Shown piece by piece: positions 48,854 through 59,643 of a stretch of DNA of 64,000 nucleotides. The notes under the pieces were generated by a model that worked only from the letters and a program-made list of their open reading frames with translations, ran no database searches and had not been told where the DNA came from. The DNA comes from Halorarius halobius. GTDB lineage: Archaea > Halobacteriota > Halobacteria > Halobacteriales > Haloarculaceae. The stretch lies in NCBI RefSeq assembly GCF_024298865.1, contig NZ_CP101161.1, forward strand, positions 2,191,227 through 2,255,226. The letters run 5' to 3'. Position numbers and translations under genes: made by a program. Each line of letters begins with the position of its first letter. The stretch's first letter is position 1.

Positions 48854-50201
48854 TCAGTCGTCGTCGGCCGCGGCTCCCGACCCATCGTCGTCGGCACCGG
48901 CGGTCACCTCGATGGGGTCGCTCTCCCAGTACGGGTGGTCCTCGAGCGCGCGGAAGCAGGCGGCTTGCTGGCCCTCGACGCCGGCGTCGTAGTCGTCGGG
49001 CGCTTCCTCGCGGCAGGCCTCCCGCGCGTGCGGACACCGGGTGTGGAACCGACAGCCGGAGGGGGGGTCCCGGGGCGAGGGCACGTCGCCGGCCAGCGCG
49101 TCGACGCGGCGCCCCTGTTCGCTGGTGTCCGCGCGGGGGACGCTCTCCAGTAGCGCCTCCGTGTACGGGTGCTGTGGGTCCTCGAAGATGGACTCGACCG
49201 GGCCGCGCTCGACGATTTCGCCGAGGTACATCACCGCGACGCGGTCGGAGATGTGCCGCACGACCGAGAGGTCGTGGGCGATGAACAGGTACGTCAGCCC
49301 GAACTCCTCCTGCAGGTCGTCGAGCAGGTTCAGCACCTGCGCCTGTACGCTCACGTCGAGCGCCGACACCGGTTCGTCGAGCACGAGGAACTCCGGTTCG
49401 AGCGCGAGTGCGCGGGCGATGCCGATGCGCTGGCGCTGGCCCCCCGAGAACTCGTGGGGGTAGCGGTCGACCTGGTCCGCGGATAGCCCCACCCGTTCGA
49501 GCAGTTCCTTCGCACGCTCGCGCCGGAGGTCGCTCACCGACCGTCCGACCCGCACCCGGACGGACACCGAGCCGTCGTCGTCGACCTGCATCCGCGTCTC
49601 GAGGTTCTCCTCGACGGTCGCGCGCACCGCACCGCCCTCCTGGCGGACGGTGAGGTGGACGGTGGCGACGCCCTCGGTGGGTTCGACCACGCGGTCGACG
49701 TCGTCCTCGACGGTGACGGTGACCCGCGAGCGGTCGATGCCCTCGACCTGCAGGTCGGCCTCGGTCCGCACCCCGGGGTCGGTGGCGGGCCGACCGTGGA
49801 TGACCAGCGGCTCCGCGATGATGGCGCCGGCGGTCTGTCGCGGGTCGAGACTGGAGAACGGGTCCTGGAACACTATCTGCGCCCGCCGGCGGAACTCGTC
49901 GAGCGCCGCGTCCTCCATCTCGAACACGCTCTCGCCGTCGAACCGCACGTCGCCGTCGGTCGGCTCCTGCAAGCCGAGCAGTGTCTCGCCGGTCGTGGAC
50001 TTCCCACAGCCGGACTCGCCGACCAGCCCCAGCGTCTCGCCCTTCTCGACGGTGAACGAGACGCCGTCGACGGCCTTCACGCTCCGCTCCTCGTTGCGCA
50101 ACAGGGTGTCGACGAGCGTGTCGTTCTCCGTGAAGTACTTGCGCAGGTCCTCGACCTCCAGAAGGGGGTCGCCCCGTCCGGGGCCGTCGCCGCGGTCGCC
50201 G

Positions 50202-50209
<8 letters not shown>
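48854..50209 (-). CDS. oppF: Oligopeptide ABC transporter ATPase (OppF-like)
   Basis: A 451-residue ATPase with Walker [12 protein letters not shown], the signature [15 protein letters not shown] and Walker [13 protein letters not shown]. The C-terminal oligopeptide/dipeptide extension contains Cys residues ([19 protein letters not shown]), probably an iron-sulfur or structural site as in the family. It is longer than bacterial OppF because about 85 residues, a beta-rich insert ([20 protein letters not shown] and onward), stand between the Q-loop and the signature. It overlaps oppD by eight bases. Confidence 0.92.
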
Positions 50210-51422
<1,213 letters not shown>

Positions 51423-52538
51423 TCAGACACCACCCCCTTCACCTTCGATGCCGGGGTCGAGCGCGTCCCGGAGCCAGTCGCCGATGAGGTTGATGCCGAT
51501 GACCGTCAGCACGATAGCCAGTCCGGGCATCGTCGCTATCCACCACGCCGTCGTCTGGTACTGCCGGCCCTGCGCGATGTCGAACCCCCACGAGAGCGTC
51601 GTCCCGGAGAACCCGAGGAACGACAGCGCGCTCTCCAGCAGGATGATGGCCGCCACCTGGATGGTGGCGAGCACGAGGATGGGCGTGAGGCTGTTCGGGA
51701 GCACGTGTTTGCGGATGATGAACCCGTCCGAGCCGCCGAGCGACCGGGCGGCCTTCACGTACTCCTGTTCCCGGAGTGCCAGCGACTCGCCGCGGGCGAC
51801 CCGGGCGAACCACACCCAGTTGACGAGGCCGACGACGACGATGACCGTCCCCGGGAGGGTGAACGACTCCGGCATCCCCGTCGGGTACGTCAGCCCCCAC
51901 GGGAGCGAGATGGCCCCGCGTATCGCCGGCGCGATGCCGAGCGCGACCAGCGGGTCGGTTATCGACACCGCCGCCTGGCCCCACAGCCCCACGAGTGCGA
52001 TGGCGAGCACCAGCGACGGGAACGCGAGGCTCACGTCCGCGAACCGCATCAGTGCGTCGTCGACCCGGCCGCTGTAGTAGCCGGACACCAGGCCGGCCGG
52101 GACGCCGAGTAGCATGGCCAGTACGGTACCGAACACGCCGACCAGAAGCGACGTTCGGGCGCCGTAGATGACTCGAGAGAGCATGTCGCGACCCAGCCCG
52201 TCCGTGCCGAGCGGGTGTTCGGCCGTCGCGTTCACGTACACCGTCTGGTTGACGATTTCGATGTCACCGTCGGCGGTCGTCTGTTGGCTCACTTGCGTCT
52301 CGGCGCGGCTGAAGCCGAGCGGTGGCTGTTGTTTGTTGTCGAGGTCCTGTGACGTCGGGTTCCACGGCGCGATGAGCGGGGCGAACACCGCCGCGAGCAC
52401 GACGACCACCAGCAGTACGATGCCCAGTTTCGCCAGGAAACTGCGCGAGAGTTCGTTCCGGAGGTTCCGCTTGGTGCGCGGCGAGACGGCGTTGCCGACC
52501 GCGTTGCGGATGACGCCGATGAGGTCATCGAGGTCCAT
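51423..52538 (-). CDS. oppC: Oligopeptide ABC transporter permease (OppC-like)
   Basis: A 371-residue protein with about six TM segments: an N-terminal cytosolic stretch, TM1 (about 35-55), a long external loop (GFSRAETQVSQQTTADGDIEIVNQTVYVNATAEHPLGTDGLGRDMLSRVIYGAR) and the coupling motif VRAARSLG-like (YVKAARSLGGSDGFIIRKHVLPN) that contacts the ATPases. It forms half of the channel. ATG follows the oppB stop without a gap. Confidence 0.9.
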   Translation of the reverse strand: MDLDDLIGVIRNAVGNAVSPRTKRNLRNELSRSFLAKLGIVLLVVVVLAAVFAPLIAPWNPTSQDLDNKQQPPLGFSRAETQVSQQTTADGDIEIVNQTVYVNATAEHPLGTDGLGRDMLSRVIYGARTSLLVGVFGTVLAMLLGVPAGLVSGYYSGRVDDALMRFADVSLAFPSLVLAIALVGLWGQAAVSITDPLVALGIAPAIRGAISLPWGLTYPTGMPESFTLPGTVIVVVGLVNWVWFARVARGESLALREQEYVKAARSLGGSDGFIIRKHVLPNSLTPILVLATIQVAAIILLESALSFLGFSGTTLSWGFDIAQGRQYQTTAWWIATMPGLAIVLTVIGINLIGDWLRDALDPGIEGEGGGV

Positions 52539-53570
52539 CTAATCCATCACCTGTGGGTTGAGTTTCGCGTACAGCGCGTCGACGACGATGTTCACGAGCA
52601 CGAAGCCGGTGCCGATGACGATGAGACAGCCCTGGATGAGCGGCCAGTCGCGGTTGTTGATGGAGTCGATGACGAGCGACCCCAGCCCGGGCCAGTCGAA
52701 GACGGCTTCGGTGATGACCGCGCCGCCGATGAGCGTCCCGAGCTGGAGCCCGACGACCGTGATGACGGGGATGAGCGTGTTCCGGAGGGCGTGCCGGTAG
52801 CGGACCAGCGTCTCCGGAAGCCCCTTCGCGCGGGCCGCCTGCACGTACCCCTGTCCAAGCTGGTCGAGCATCCCCGAGCGGGTGAGCCGGGTGATGAGCG
52901 CCGTGAAGTACGTCCCCAGCGTGATGGCGGGCAGGAAGATGTGGAGGAGCCAGTTCTTCCCGTCCGCGAGGAACCCGTCGACGTTCATCGGGAGCGCCCA
53001 CCCCTGTTGTGGGCCGCTTATTACCACGAGATTGCCGATGGCCTCGAGGAAGCCGACCGGTCGGGAGCTGGTCGGGAATATCTGGAACTGGACCGCCAGC
53101 AGGATGACGAGCATCACGCCGAGCCAGAAGTTCGGTGTGGAGATGCCCAGAAGCGAGAACAGCGTCGCCGCGTAGTCGGGCGCGCTGTGGCGCCGGGTCG
53201 CGCTGACGACGCCGAGCGGGATGGACAGCACCACGGCGACGAACGTGGCGGCTATCGCCAGCTCCAGCGTCGCCGGGAGCTTGGCGAACACCCGCGGGCC
53301 GACGGCGGTCCGTGACCGGTAGGAGTAGCCCATGTCCCCGGTCACCAGTTCGGCGATGTAGTCGACGTACTGGACGTACAGCGGGCGGTCGAGCCCGAGG
53401 CTCTCGGCGATGGCCCGCCGGGTGGCCTGGCTGGCGTCCAGCGGGGCGATGAAGTCGACCGGGCTCCCCGGCGTCACGTAGCGGAGGATGAAGACGACGG
53501 TCACGACGCCCCAGATGACGAAGATGCCCTGCAGCACCCGCTTCGTGATGAACCGACCCCACGAGGCCAT
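52539..53570 (-). CDS. oppB: Oligopeptide ABC transporter permease (OppB-like)
   Basis: A 343-residue protein with six TM segments and the family's N-terminal FITKRVLQGIFVIWGVVTVVFILRYVTPGSP, plus the coupling motif YVQAARAKGLPETLVRYRHALRNTLIP. It forms the other half of the channel. It lies 29 bases downstream of the binding-protein gene. Confidence 0.9.
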   Translation of the reverse strand: MASWGRFITKRVLQGIFVIWGVVTVVFILRYVTPGSPVDFIAPLDASQATRRAIAESLGLDRPLYVQYVDYIAELVTGDMGYSYRSRTAVGPRVFAKLPATLELAIAATFVAVVLSIPLGVVSATRRHSAPDYAATLFSLLGISTPNFWLGVMLVILLAVQFQIFPTSSRPVGFLEAIGNLVVISGPQQGWALPMNVDGFLADGKNWLLHIFLPAITLGTYFTALITRLTRSGMLDQLGQGYVQAARAKGLPETLVRYRHALRNTLIPVITVVGLQLGTLIGGAVITEAVFDWPGLGSLVIDSINNRDWPLIQGCLIVIGTGFVLVNIVVDALYAKLNPQVMD

Positions 53571-53599
53571 CTCAGTTCCTCCCCGTTACGTGCATCGGG

Positions 53600-55240
53600 T
53601 CAGTTACCCGAGTCCCCGGACAGGCTCTGGGCCTGACTCATCAGTTCGTCCACCCGCTCGTTCTTGTAGGAGGTGAGCGCTCCGTCCGAGGTCAGAAGCG
53701 GGATGATGGTCTGGCTGGCGTCGAACGTGGAGTTGCCCCACCCGATGAGGTAGAACGCCGGCCCCGTCGAGATGTCGCCGTCGAGCAGTTCGCCGGCCAG
53801 CTTCCCGAAGTCGCGCTGGTTCACCTCCGCGGAGACGTTCGACAACTCGTCGATGTAGTTGACGACCGCCTGCGCTATCTCGAGGTCTTTCAGATAGCGG
53901 CCGCTCGGCGTGTCGAGCGTGATTTCGGCGCCGGCGTAGCCGCTCTCCTCGACGAGCCGCTCGGCCTCCTCGACGTCGTACGGGAACGGGTCGAGGTTCT
54001 CGTTGTAGCCGGTGAACCCTTCGAGCGTCGGCTGACCCGTCTGGTCGGCGAACCCGGACAGCACGTTCTGGATGATGCTCTCGAGGTCGATGGCGTAGTT
54101 CATCGCCTGCCGGAACTGGACGGAGTCGAACGGCTCCTTGTTGTACACCATCGCGTTGTAGATGATGCGCGTCGAGGGCACCGCGCTGATGGAGGCGTTA
54201 TCCGCGTTCTGGACGCGAGCGGCGTCCTGCGGCGGGACGTTGACGATGAGGTCCGTCTCCTCGCTCAACAGCTGGTTGACCCGCGTGCTGGACTCGCCGG
54301 CCGCCTGGATGGTCAGCGTGTCGGCGGGCGCGGCGTCACGCCAGTAGTCGCCGTAGCTCTGGTACTCGACCTGAACGTCCTGCTCGTAGTCGGTCAGCTC
54401 GAACGGCCCGGTGCCGTTCATGTGGGAGTTGATGTAGGCGGTGTCGTGGCTCTCGACCCACGACTTGTCCATGATGTCGCAGTACGACGCGAACTGCGCG
54501 AACACGATGGGGTTGATGCCGTCGGAGTTGACGACGACGGCGCTGTCGCCGTCAGCCGGGGTCGCCCCGGTGACGCCCGCAAGCTGGTCGCGCTGGGGGC
54601 TCTCCAGCCCGCCCACGTCCGACTGGACGATGCGGTTGATGGAGAACGCGACGTCCTGTTTGGTGAGCGAATCGCCGTTGTGGAACGACACGCCCGAGCG
54701 GAGTTGGAACCGGACCCGTCCCGGCTCCAGTCGCTCGTAGCCGGTGGCGAGTTCGTCGACGATTTTCCCGTTGCGGTCGCGGGAGAGCAGCCCCTCGTAC
54801 ACCTGCAGGACGATGTTGTCCGTCGGCGTCTCGCGGTGGTCGTGGGGGTCGAGCCCGGAGTCGAGCTGTGACTGCGTGATGACCACCGAGGAGTTGTCCC
54901 CCTGCGGCTCGATGGAGTAGGCGTCGATGCGCTCGTCGCGGCGCGCCTCCCACTGGATGCTGGAGGAGACGCCGTACACCGAGTACTGGCGGTTGAGATA
55001 GATCCACGGCGCCTCGTCGTGAAGCACCTTGTTGGCACGCTGGAGGTAACCCGAGCGGGTCTCGGGCTCCTCGGGCGTCGGGGAGGACTCGTCGGTGGGG
55101 CTCTCCATCGGGGTCCCCTCGTCGTCGGTCGGCGACGGCGTGGGCGACCCGTCGCCACCCGTACAGCCGGCCAGCATCGCGGCACCCCCTGCGGTTCCGG
55201 TCAGCTCCAGAAATCGTCGACGGTTGACATCCCGTGACAT
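53600..55240 (-). CDS. oppA: Oligopeptide-binding lipoprotein (SBP family 5)
   Basis: A 546-residue protein. The N-terminus NRRRFLELTGTAGGAAMLAGC is a Tat signal with a lipobox (LAGC), so the protein is exported folded and anchored by lipid, as usual in haloarchaea. A Thr/Ser/Pro linker follows, then the two-lobed family 5 binding domain (VRFQLRSGVSFHNGDSLTKQDVAFSINRI; QFRQAMNYAIDLESIIQNVLSG). It delivers peptides or similar ligands to OppBC. It is the first gene of the operon. Confidence 0.92.
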   Translation of the reverse strand: MSRDVNRRRFLELTGTAGGAAMLAGCTGGDGSPTPSPTDDEGTPMESPTDESSPTPEEPETRSGYLQRANKVLHDEAPWIYLNRQYSVYGVSSSIQWEARRDERIDAYSIEPQGDNSSVVITQSQLDSGLDPHDHRETPTDNIVLQVYEGLLSRDRNGKIVDELATGYERLEPGRVRFQLRSGVSFHNGDSLTKQDVAFSINRIVQSDVGGLESPQRDQLAGVTGATPADGDSAVVVNSDGINPIVFAQFASYCDIMDKSWVESHDTAYINSHMNGTGPFELTDYEQDVQVEYQSYGDYWRDAAPADTLTIQAAGESSTRVNQLLSEETDLIVNVPPQDAARVQNADNASISAVPSTRIIYNAMVYNKEPFDSVQFRQAMNYAIDLESIIQNVLSGFADQTGQPTLEGFTGYNENLDPFPYDVEEAERLVEESGYAGAEITLDTPSGRYLKDLEIAQAVVNYIDELSNVSAEVNQRDFGKLAGELLDGDISTGPAFYLIGWGNSTFDASQTIIPLLTSDGALTSYKNERVDELMSQAQSLSGDSGN

Positions 55241-55264
55241 ACTACTCGCCGGATAGTGCCCCCC

Positions 55265-55285
55265 TACATAAATATCCCACGTACT
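55265..55285 (-). promoter_or_regulatory. Promoter of the opp operon
   Basis: Read on the minus strand, ATATTTATGTAG lies about 28-36 bases before the oppA ATG, a typical haloarchaeal TATA element giving a nearly leaderless mRNA. Confidence 0.6.
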
Positions 55286-55356
55286 GCCGGCCCGTCGTTC
55301 GGCTGACGTAACACGTCTACGGCGGTCAGGTGGCCCCCGGTGACGGCCCGAGCGGC

Positions 55357-55590
55357 TCAGTTGTTGGGGCCGACGCGGTAGCGGTACGGCTGGCCGTCGA
55401 TGACCTCGACCTCGCCCTCCTGGGCGCGGCGGCCCAGCACCGTCGCCACGCGGTGAGCGCTGTCGAACTCCTCGCCGTGCTCCTCCAGCAGGTCGAGGAT
55501 TTCGCGGGCGGTCAGCGGCTCCTCGGCCTCCGCCTCGGAGAGCACCGACCGGATGCGCTCGAACTCACCCCGGCGTATGCGCATGTGCAT
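55357..55590 (-). CDS. Small winged-helix protein
   Basis: About 77 residues from MHMRIRRGEFERIRSVL. The helices AREILDLLEEHGEEFDSAHRVATVLGRRAQEGEVEVIDGQPYRYRV match a winged-helix domain with its wing at the end. It probably binds DNA. The starts at 55590 and 55584 lie within an 18-base palindrome (55575-55592). A TATA-like GATTATGG is about 24 bases upstream, so the mRNA should be leaderless. Confidence 0.7.
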   Translation of the reverse strand: MHMRIRRGEFERIRSVLSEAEAEEPLTAREILDLLEEHGEEFDSAHRVATVLGRRAQEGEVEVIDGQPYRYRVGPNN

Positions 55591-55592
55591 AC
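55575..55592. promoter_or_regulatory. Palindrome over the start codon of the winged-helix gene
   Basis: GTATGCGCATGTGCATAC is a near-perfect 18-base palindrome covering the start codons. Its position between promoter and coding region suggests an autorepression site. Confidence 0.5.
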
Positions 55593-55722
55593 ACAACACC
55601 CCTACCACCATAATCACCCGTCAGACATCTGTCGGACGCGGGTTTCCGGAGAATCGAAAGACGGCGACTGGCTGAAACAGATGGCGGATGTCCGACAGTC
55701 GCGGGTGACGACGGCCCCGCGC

Positions 55723-56253
55723 TCACGCCGGCGAGTCGTACTCCGTCTCGAACTCCCGTTCCTGCCGGTACTGCTCGACGAACGCCGACACGTCGAACTC
55801 CAGCATCTGCTCCTCGAACTGGCTTGCCGCTTCGTCGTTCTCGGCGTGCGAGACGGCGTGTTCCATCAACTCGACGATGAGTTCCACCGCTATCTCGTGG
55901 AGGCGCCGGGCGTCGAACTCCGCGACCCACACCATCGCGTAGCCGACAGCGCCGTCGTCGCTGACGTCCTCGGCGGCCACCTGCTCGGGGAACTCCTCGA
56001 GGACGATGCCCATGAGGTGGGCCATCGAGAACTCCGGGGCGTCGTCGGCCGTCTCGACGGTCGCCCGTAGCGTCTCCACGATGGCTTCCGGGACGAACCG
56101 CGACAGGGGGTGGACGTCGACGACGACCGCGTGGACGGCACCGCAGTCGCAGTCGAACTCCCGCATCCCCATGTCGAGGTCGGTGACGGCCACGCTCTCC
56201 CCGCAGGGCAACTCGAGGCGGTCGCCGTCGCCCGGCACGCGCGGTCCGGTCAT
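55723..56253 (-). CDS. Haloarchaeal conserved acidic protein (DUF5815 type)
   Basis: A 176-residue protein with pI-lowering Glu/Asp throughout. MREFDCDCGAVHAVVVDVHPLSRFVP near residues 30-55 has a Cys pair (CDC) that may bind metal, and helices dominate the rest (FSMAHLMGIVLEEFPEQVAAEDVS; HEIAVELIVELMEHAVSHAENDEAA). The family has no known function. It is separated by 130 bases from the winged-helix gene. Confidence 0.75.
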   Translation of the reverse strand: MTGPRVPGDGDRLELPCGESVAVTDLDMGMREFDCDCGAVHAVVVDVHPLSRFVPEAIVETLRATVETADDAPEFSMAHLMGIVLEEFPEQVAAEDVSDDGAVGYAMVWVAEFDARRLHEIAVELIVELMEHAVSHAENDEAASQFEEQMLEFDVSAFVEQYRQEREFETEYDSPA

Positions 56254-56380
56254 AGCGGCACTCCGTGTCGCGCCCGGAAAAGTCGTTCTCTATGCGCCCA
56301 GCGGTGACCACCCGGACGTCGGGCTCGCTCCGCGGGGGGTCGTCGTCAGCCGGGTCCGCGCCGTCCTCGGGTTCGTCCCG

Positions 56381-57175
56381 TCAGGGCTCGGGGAGGTCAT
56401 CGGGACCCAGCGGTGCGTCGTAAGGGTCCTCCTCATCCTCGCTCTCGTCGTCGGTCGGCGTCTCGTCGCGGAACCCCACGTACGCGCGGGCGACCAGCGC
56501 CGACGAAAGGAGGTTCGCCGCGCCGACGAGTAGCCCACCGACGAGCAGGCCGACCGATTCGGCGGGCAACAGCCCGCCGGCGACCCGGGGGGCGAGATAC
56601 AGCAGGCCGAGCGTGCCGACGACGACGCCGACGGGGAGGAGACGGCCGCTCGCCACTCGCCGGCTCTCGGCCAGCGCGGCGAGTACGCCGTCGTCCTCGA
56701 TGGCGACGCGAGCGTGCGCGAACAGCAACACCGTGGCGGCGTACAGCCCCGGGAGGACGAGCGCGACCAGGCCGGCGATGACCAGCGTCTTGACGAGCAC
56801 GCCGACGACGAACCCGCTGAAGACGGCGCGACCGACGCGCCGCCCGGCCGCTTCCCGCACCGGTTCGCCGGCGACCGTCCGGAGCGCGACCACGGAGAGA
56901 TACTCGCTGACGACGGCGACGGCACCGAACACCAGGAGGCTCGGCCCGTAGCCGACCGGCAACGCGAGCACGATGGGCCGGAACGCCGCCGGGTCGACCG
57001 GGAGCGCCGCGGGGTCGCCGCCGGCGGCGAGATACTGGCTGATGGACGTCGCCAGAAGCGTCTGCCGGGCCACGACGGTCGCGGTCCCGACCGCGAGGAA
57101 CCCGACGAGCAGGAGCAGGCCCGCCCTGGAGCGGAGGCGGCCGACGGCCTCCTCGAGTGCGGTTCCGGCGTCCAT
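56381..57175 (-). CDS. Multi-TM membrane protein (DUF7847 type)
   Basis: A 264-residue protein with six or so hydrophobic segments (about 15-33, 68-92, 118-145, 172-200 and others), an N-terminal helix MDAGTALEEAVGRLRSR and an acidic cytosolic tail (DETPTDDESEDEEDPYDAPLG). Haloarchaeal relatives are annotated only as glycerophosphoryl-diester-phosphodiesterase-membrane-domain-like proteins. Its ATG follows the next gene's stop directly, so the two share an mRNA. Confidence 0.75.
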   Translation of the reverse strand: MDAGTALEEAVGRLRSRAGLLLLVGFLAVGTATVVARQTLLATSISQYLAAGGDPAALPVDPAAFRPIVLALPVGYGPSLLVFGAVAVVSEYLSVVALRTVAGEPVREAAGRRVGRAVFSGFVVGVLVKTLVIAGLVALVLPGLYAATVLLFAHARVAIEDDGVLAALAESRRVASGRLLPVGVVVGTLGLLYLAPRVAGGLLPAESVGLLVGGLLVGAANLLSSALVARAYVGFRDETPTDDESEDEEDPYDAPLGPDDLPEP

Positions 57176-57595
57176 CTACGGCCAGTCGTCGCGGTCGTCG
57201 TCGCCTTCGCGCTCCTTGCGGGTCGCCTCGGGGTCGCCCAGTTCCCACTCGGCGGCCTCGGCGGCGTCCTCGACGTGGAGGAACTCCCAACCCACCTCGT
57301 CGGCCAGCGCCGCGTCGTCGTCGTTGGTGCCGATGAACACGTGGCGCTCGGTGTCGAACTGTCGTTGCACGTTCTCCAGCGACTCCTTCCGGCCGCGAGG
57401 CCCCGAGAAGAAGTCCTGTCGGATGCGGTTCTTCCGCGTGAAGTTCGTGACGACGTAGGTGGGCTTGTCGCTCACCACACCGACGTACTCGCTCCAGGTC
57501 CGCGCGCTGGCGAAGACGGCCTCCGGGTCGGCGAGCCGCTTCAGCGCCGCCAGCTCGAAGGCCAGGGTCATGTCGCTAGAGCCGCCGCCTTGCAT
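57176..57595 (-). CDS. Haloarchaeal conserved protein (DUF7124 type)
   Basis: A 139-residue protein. It contains strands and helices (LAFELAALKRLADPEAVFASARTWSEYVGVVSDKPTYVVTNFTRKNRIRQDFFSGPRGRKESLENVQRQFDTERHVFIGT) and an acidic end. The conserved Arg/Lys patch could bind nucleic acid. No function is known. An ATG at about residue 9 (MTLAFELA) may be the true start. Confidence 0.75.
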   Translation of the reverse strand: MQGGGSSDMTLAFELAALKRLADPEAVFASARTWSEYVGVVSDKPTYVVTNFTRKNRIRQDFFSGPRGRKESLENVQRQFDTERHVFIGTNDDDAALADEVGWEFLHVEDAAEAAEWELGDPEATRKEREGDDDRDDWP

Positions 57596-57642
57596 GCCCG
57601 CCTGTCGGGAGGGGCCGGAGAAAACGCTTCGGATACGGTACG

Positions 57643-58884
57643 CTACTGTTCGGCCTCGGGCGCGAAGTCGTCGACGTCGATGGTCTCCGACAGGAGCAGT
57701 TCCTCCTTGCCCGTGACGTCGACGTTGTCGCGCGCGAGTTTCTTCAGCTTCGACTGCGGGGAGAGGTCACCGATGAGCACGCCGCCGATGACTTTGCCGT
57801 CCTTGAGCGCGACGCGGCGCCACTCGTTCTCGGAGTATTTTCGCTCGACGCTGTCGTCGCCCAGCGTCGGGTGACCGAAGGAGAGGAACGGGAAGTCGAA
57901 GTGGGTGATGGAGTACGAGGAGACCCACTCGAACGCCTCTTCGGGCCCGTCGGCGACCATGTTCGCGCCGGCGATGGAGCCCTGTTCCTTCGCGGAGCCC
58001 CACGCGCCGTTCTGGGCCTGCTCGCCGAGGAGGACGTCGTAGAACTGCGTGATGTCGCCCGCGGCGTACACGTCCTCGACGTTCGTGCGCATGTGCTCGT
58101 CGACGACGATGCCGTCGTCGAGTTCGAGGTCGGTGTCCTGCAGGAACTCGGTGTTGAAATCGAGGCCGATGGCCGCGCCGACGAAGTCGGCGTCGTAGCG
58201 CTCGCCGTTCGGGTCGACCGCCGCCTCGACGCAGCCGTCGTCGTCCGTCTCGAAGCGGTCGACGCCGGAGTCGAACACCGGCGTGACGCCCTTCTCGCGG
58301 AGCGCGTCGTGGATGATTTCGGCACCCTCCGGCGACAGCGCGTAGCGCCACCAGCACTCGCCGCGCATCAGGTAGTTCGCCTCGACGTCCTGGGCGCCAC
58401 AGATGGCCGCGAGGTCGATGCCGAGCAGGCCGGCGCCGACGACGACGCCGTTCTCGGCCCGTTCGGCGTTCTCCTTGATGGCGCGGGCGTCCTGGAACGT
58501 CCAGAAGTGGTGGATGCCCTCCGCGTCGGAGTTGTCCACGGGCAACTGCGTCGGCGTCCCGCCCGTCGCCACGAGCAGTTTGTCGTACTCGTAGACGTCG
58601 CCCGAGTGCGTGTGTATCTCGTGGGCGTCGGTGTCGACGGTCGTGACGTGTGTGTTCAACTGGAGGTCGATGTCGCGCTCCTCGTACCAGCCCGGTTCGT
58701 GAATCGAGATGGGCGCTTCCGGCAGTTTGCCCTTGGCGAACTCCTTGATGAGGATGCGATTGTAGAGGGCTTCCCCCTCGTCGGTGATGACCGTCACCGA
58801 CGCGTCCGGGTCCGCCTCCCGGATGGTCTCGGCGGCGGAACTCCCCGCGATGCCGTCGCCGATGATGACGTGCGACGTACTCAT
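57643..58884 (-). CDS. FAD-dependent pyridine nucleotide oxidoreductase
   Basis: A 413-residue flavoprotein. VIIGDGIAGSSAAETIREADP binds FAD, YDKLLVATGGTPTQLPV and VVGAGLLGIDLAAI bind NAD(P)H, and DVYAAGDITQFYDVLLG is the second FAD motif. It resembles nitrite-reductase NirB-like and rubredoxin-reductase-like single-flavin reductases. The electron acceptor is not evident. The longer frame upstream overlaps the convergent gene and was not used. Confidence 0.88.
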   Translation of the reverse strand: MSTSHVIIGDGIAGSSAAETIREADPDASVTVITDEGEALYNRILIKEFAKGKLPEAPISIHEPGWYEERDIDLQLNTHVTTVDTDAHEIHTHSGDVYEYDKLLVATGGTPTQLPVDNSDAEGIHHFWTFQDARAIKENAERAENGVVVGAGLLGIDLAAICGAQDVEANYLMRGECWWRYALSPEGAEIIHDALREKGVTPVFDSGVDRFETDDDGCVEAAVDPNGERYDADFVGAAIGLDFNTEFLQDTDLELDDGIVVDEHMRTNVEDVYAAGDITQFYDVLLGEQAQNGAWGSAKEQGSIAGANMVADGPEEAFEWVSSYSITHFDFPFLSFGHPTLGDDSVERKYSENEWRRVALKDGKVIGGVLIGDLSPQSKLKKLARDNVDVTGKEELLLSETIDVDDFAPEAEQ

Positions 58885-59040
58885 AGCGACGGGTTCGGTA
58901 TCGGGGCTAATGTGAATTGCTATCTCCGCTTTCGTCGTGTGAAACGTGGTCACACTGGACGACCGTTCGGTAGCGCCGGCCGTTGCGTCCGTGCCACCGG
59001 TTGCGGGAGACTCAAGGCCGTCGCGTCCGAACGGCCGGGC

Positions 59041-59637
59041 ATGAAGATTCGCCAGAACGTCCGCCACTGGGCCGCCAAGAAGGCGCTCACGACCCCCGTC
59101 ATCGGCGGCGCGGTCAACGACAAACTGGTGGACATGCACACGGACATCTTCCTGGGGAAGACCGACGAGGCGAACCGGGGGCCCCGTCGCGACCACCTCG
59201 ACGACTTCTTCGACGCGACGATGGACGCGTACGTCGCCGCCCTCGAGGCGGGCTACCCCGAGGCGGAGGCCCGCGAAATCACCCACGTCCAGGCGAACTT
59301 CGACTTCTTCAACCACGGCTGGACGGAGATGATGGAGATTCCCGCCGACGAACTGGAGGCCCACTACCGCCGCTACGAGTCGTTCTTCACCGACCACGGC
59401 GTCACCATCGACGACCCGCTCGGCGAGTTCCGGCCCGCCGACGGTGTGGCCGACGCGCCCGCCACCCCGGAGAAACTGGAGCGCGCCGAGTTCGAGAACG
59501 CCATCGCGGGGTTCGCGGACGACGTGTACGTCGAGGACGGCGACGGCGAACTCCACCAGGGCGGCGACACGCCCGAGCCCGACGACGTCGACCCGACCGA
59601 GGCGCCGGGGGTCGACGAGGAGTCGACTGCGGACTGA
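59041..59637 (+). CDS. Haloarchaeal conserved protein (DUF6149 type)
   Basis: A 198-residue acidic protein with a basic start (MKIRQNVRHWAAKKALTTP) and the helical segment FFDATMDAYVAALEAGYPEAEAREITHVQANFDFFNHGWTEMMEIPADELEAHYRRYESFF. The end is disordered and acidic. It is a family known only from haloarchaea, without a function. It is transcribed away from the flavoprotein gene. Confidence 0.8.
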   Translation: MKIRQNVRHWAAKKALTTPVIGGAVNDKLVDMHTDIFLGKTDEANRGPRRDHLDDFFDATMDAYVAALEAGYPEAEAREITHVQANFDFFNHGWTEMMEIPADELEAHYRRYESFFTDHGVTIDDPLGEFRPADGVADAPATPEKLERAEFENAIAGFADDVYVEDGDGELHQGGDTPEPDDVDPTEAPGVDEESTAD

Positions 59638-59643
59638 CCCCGC

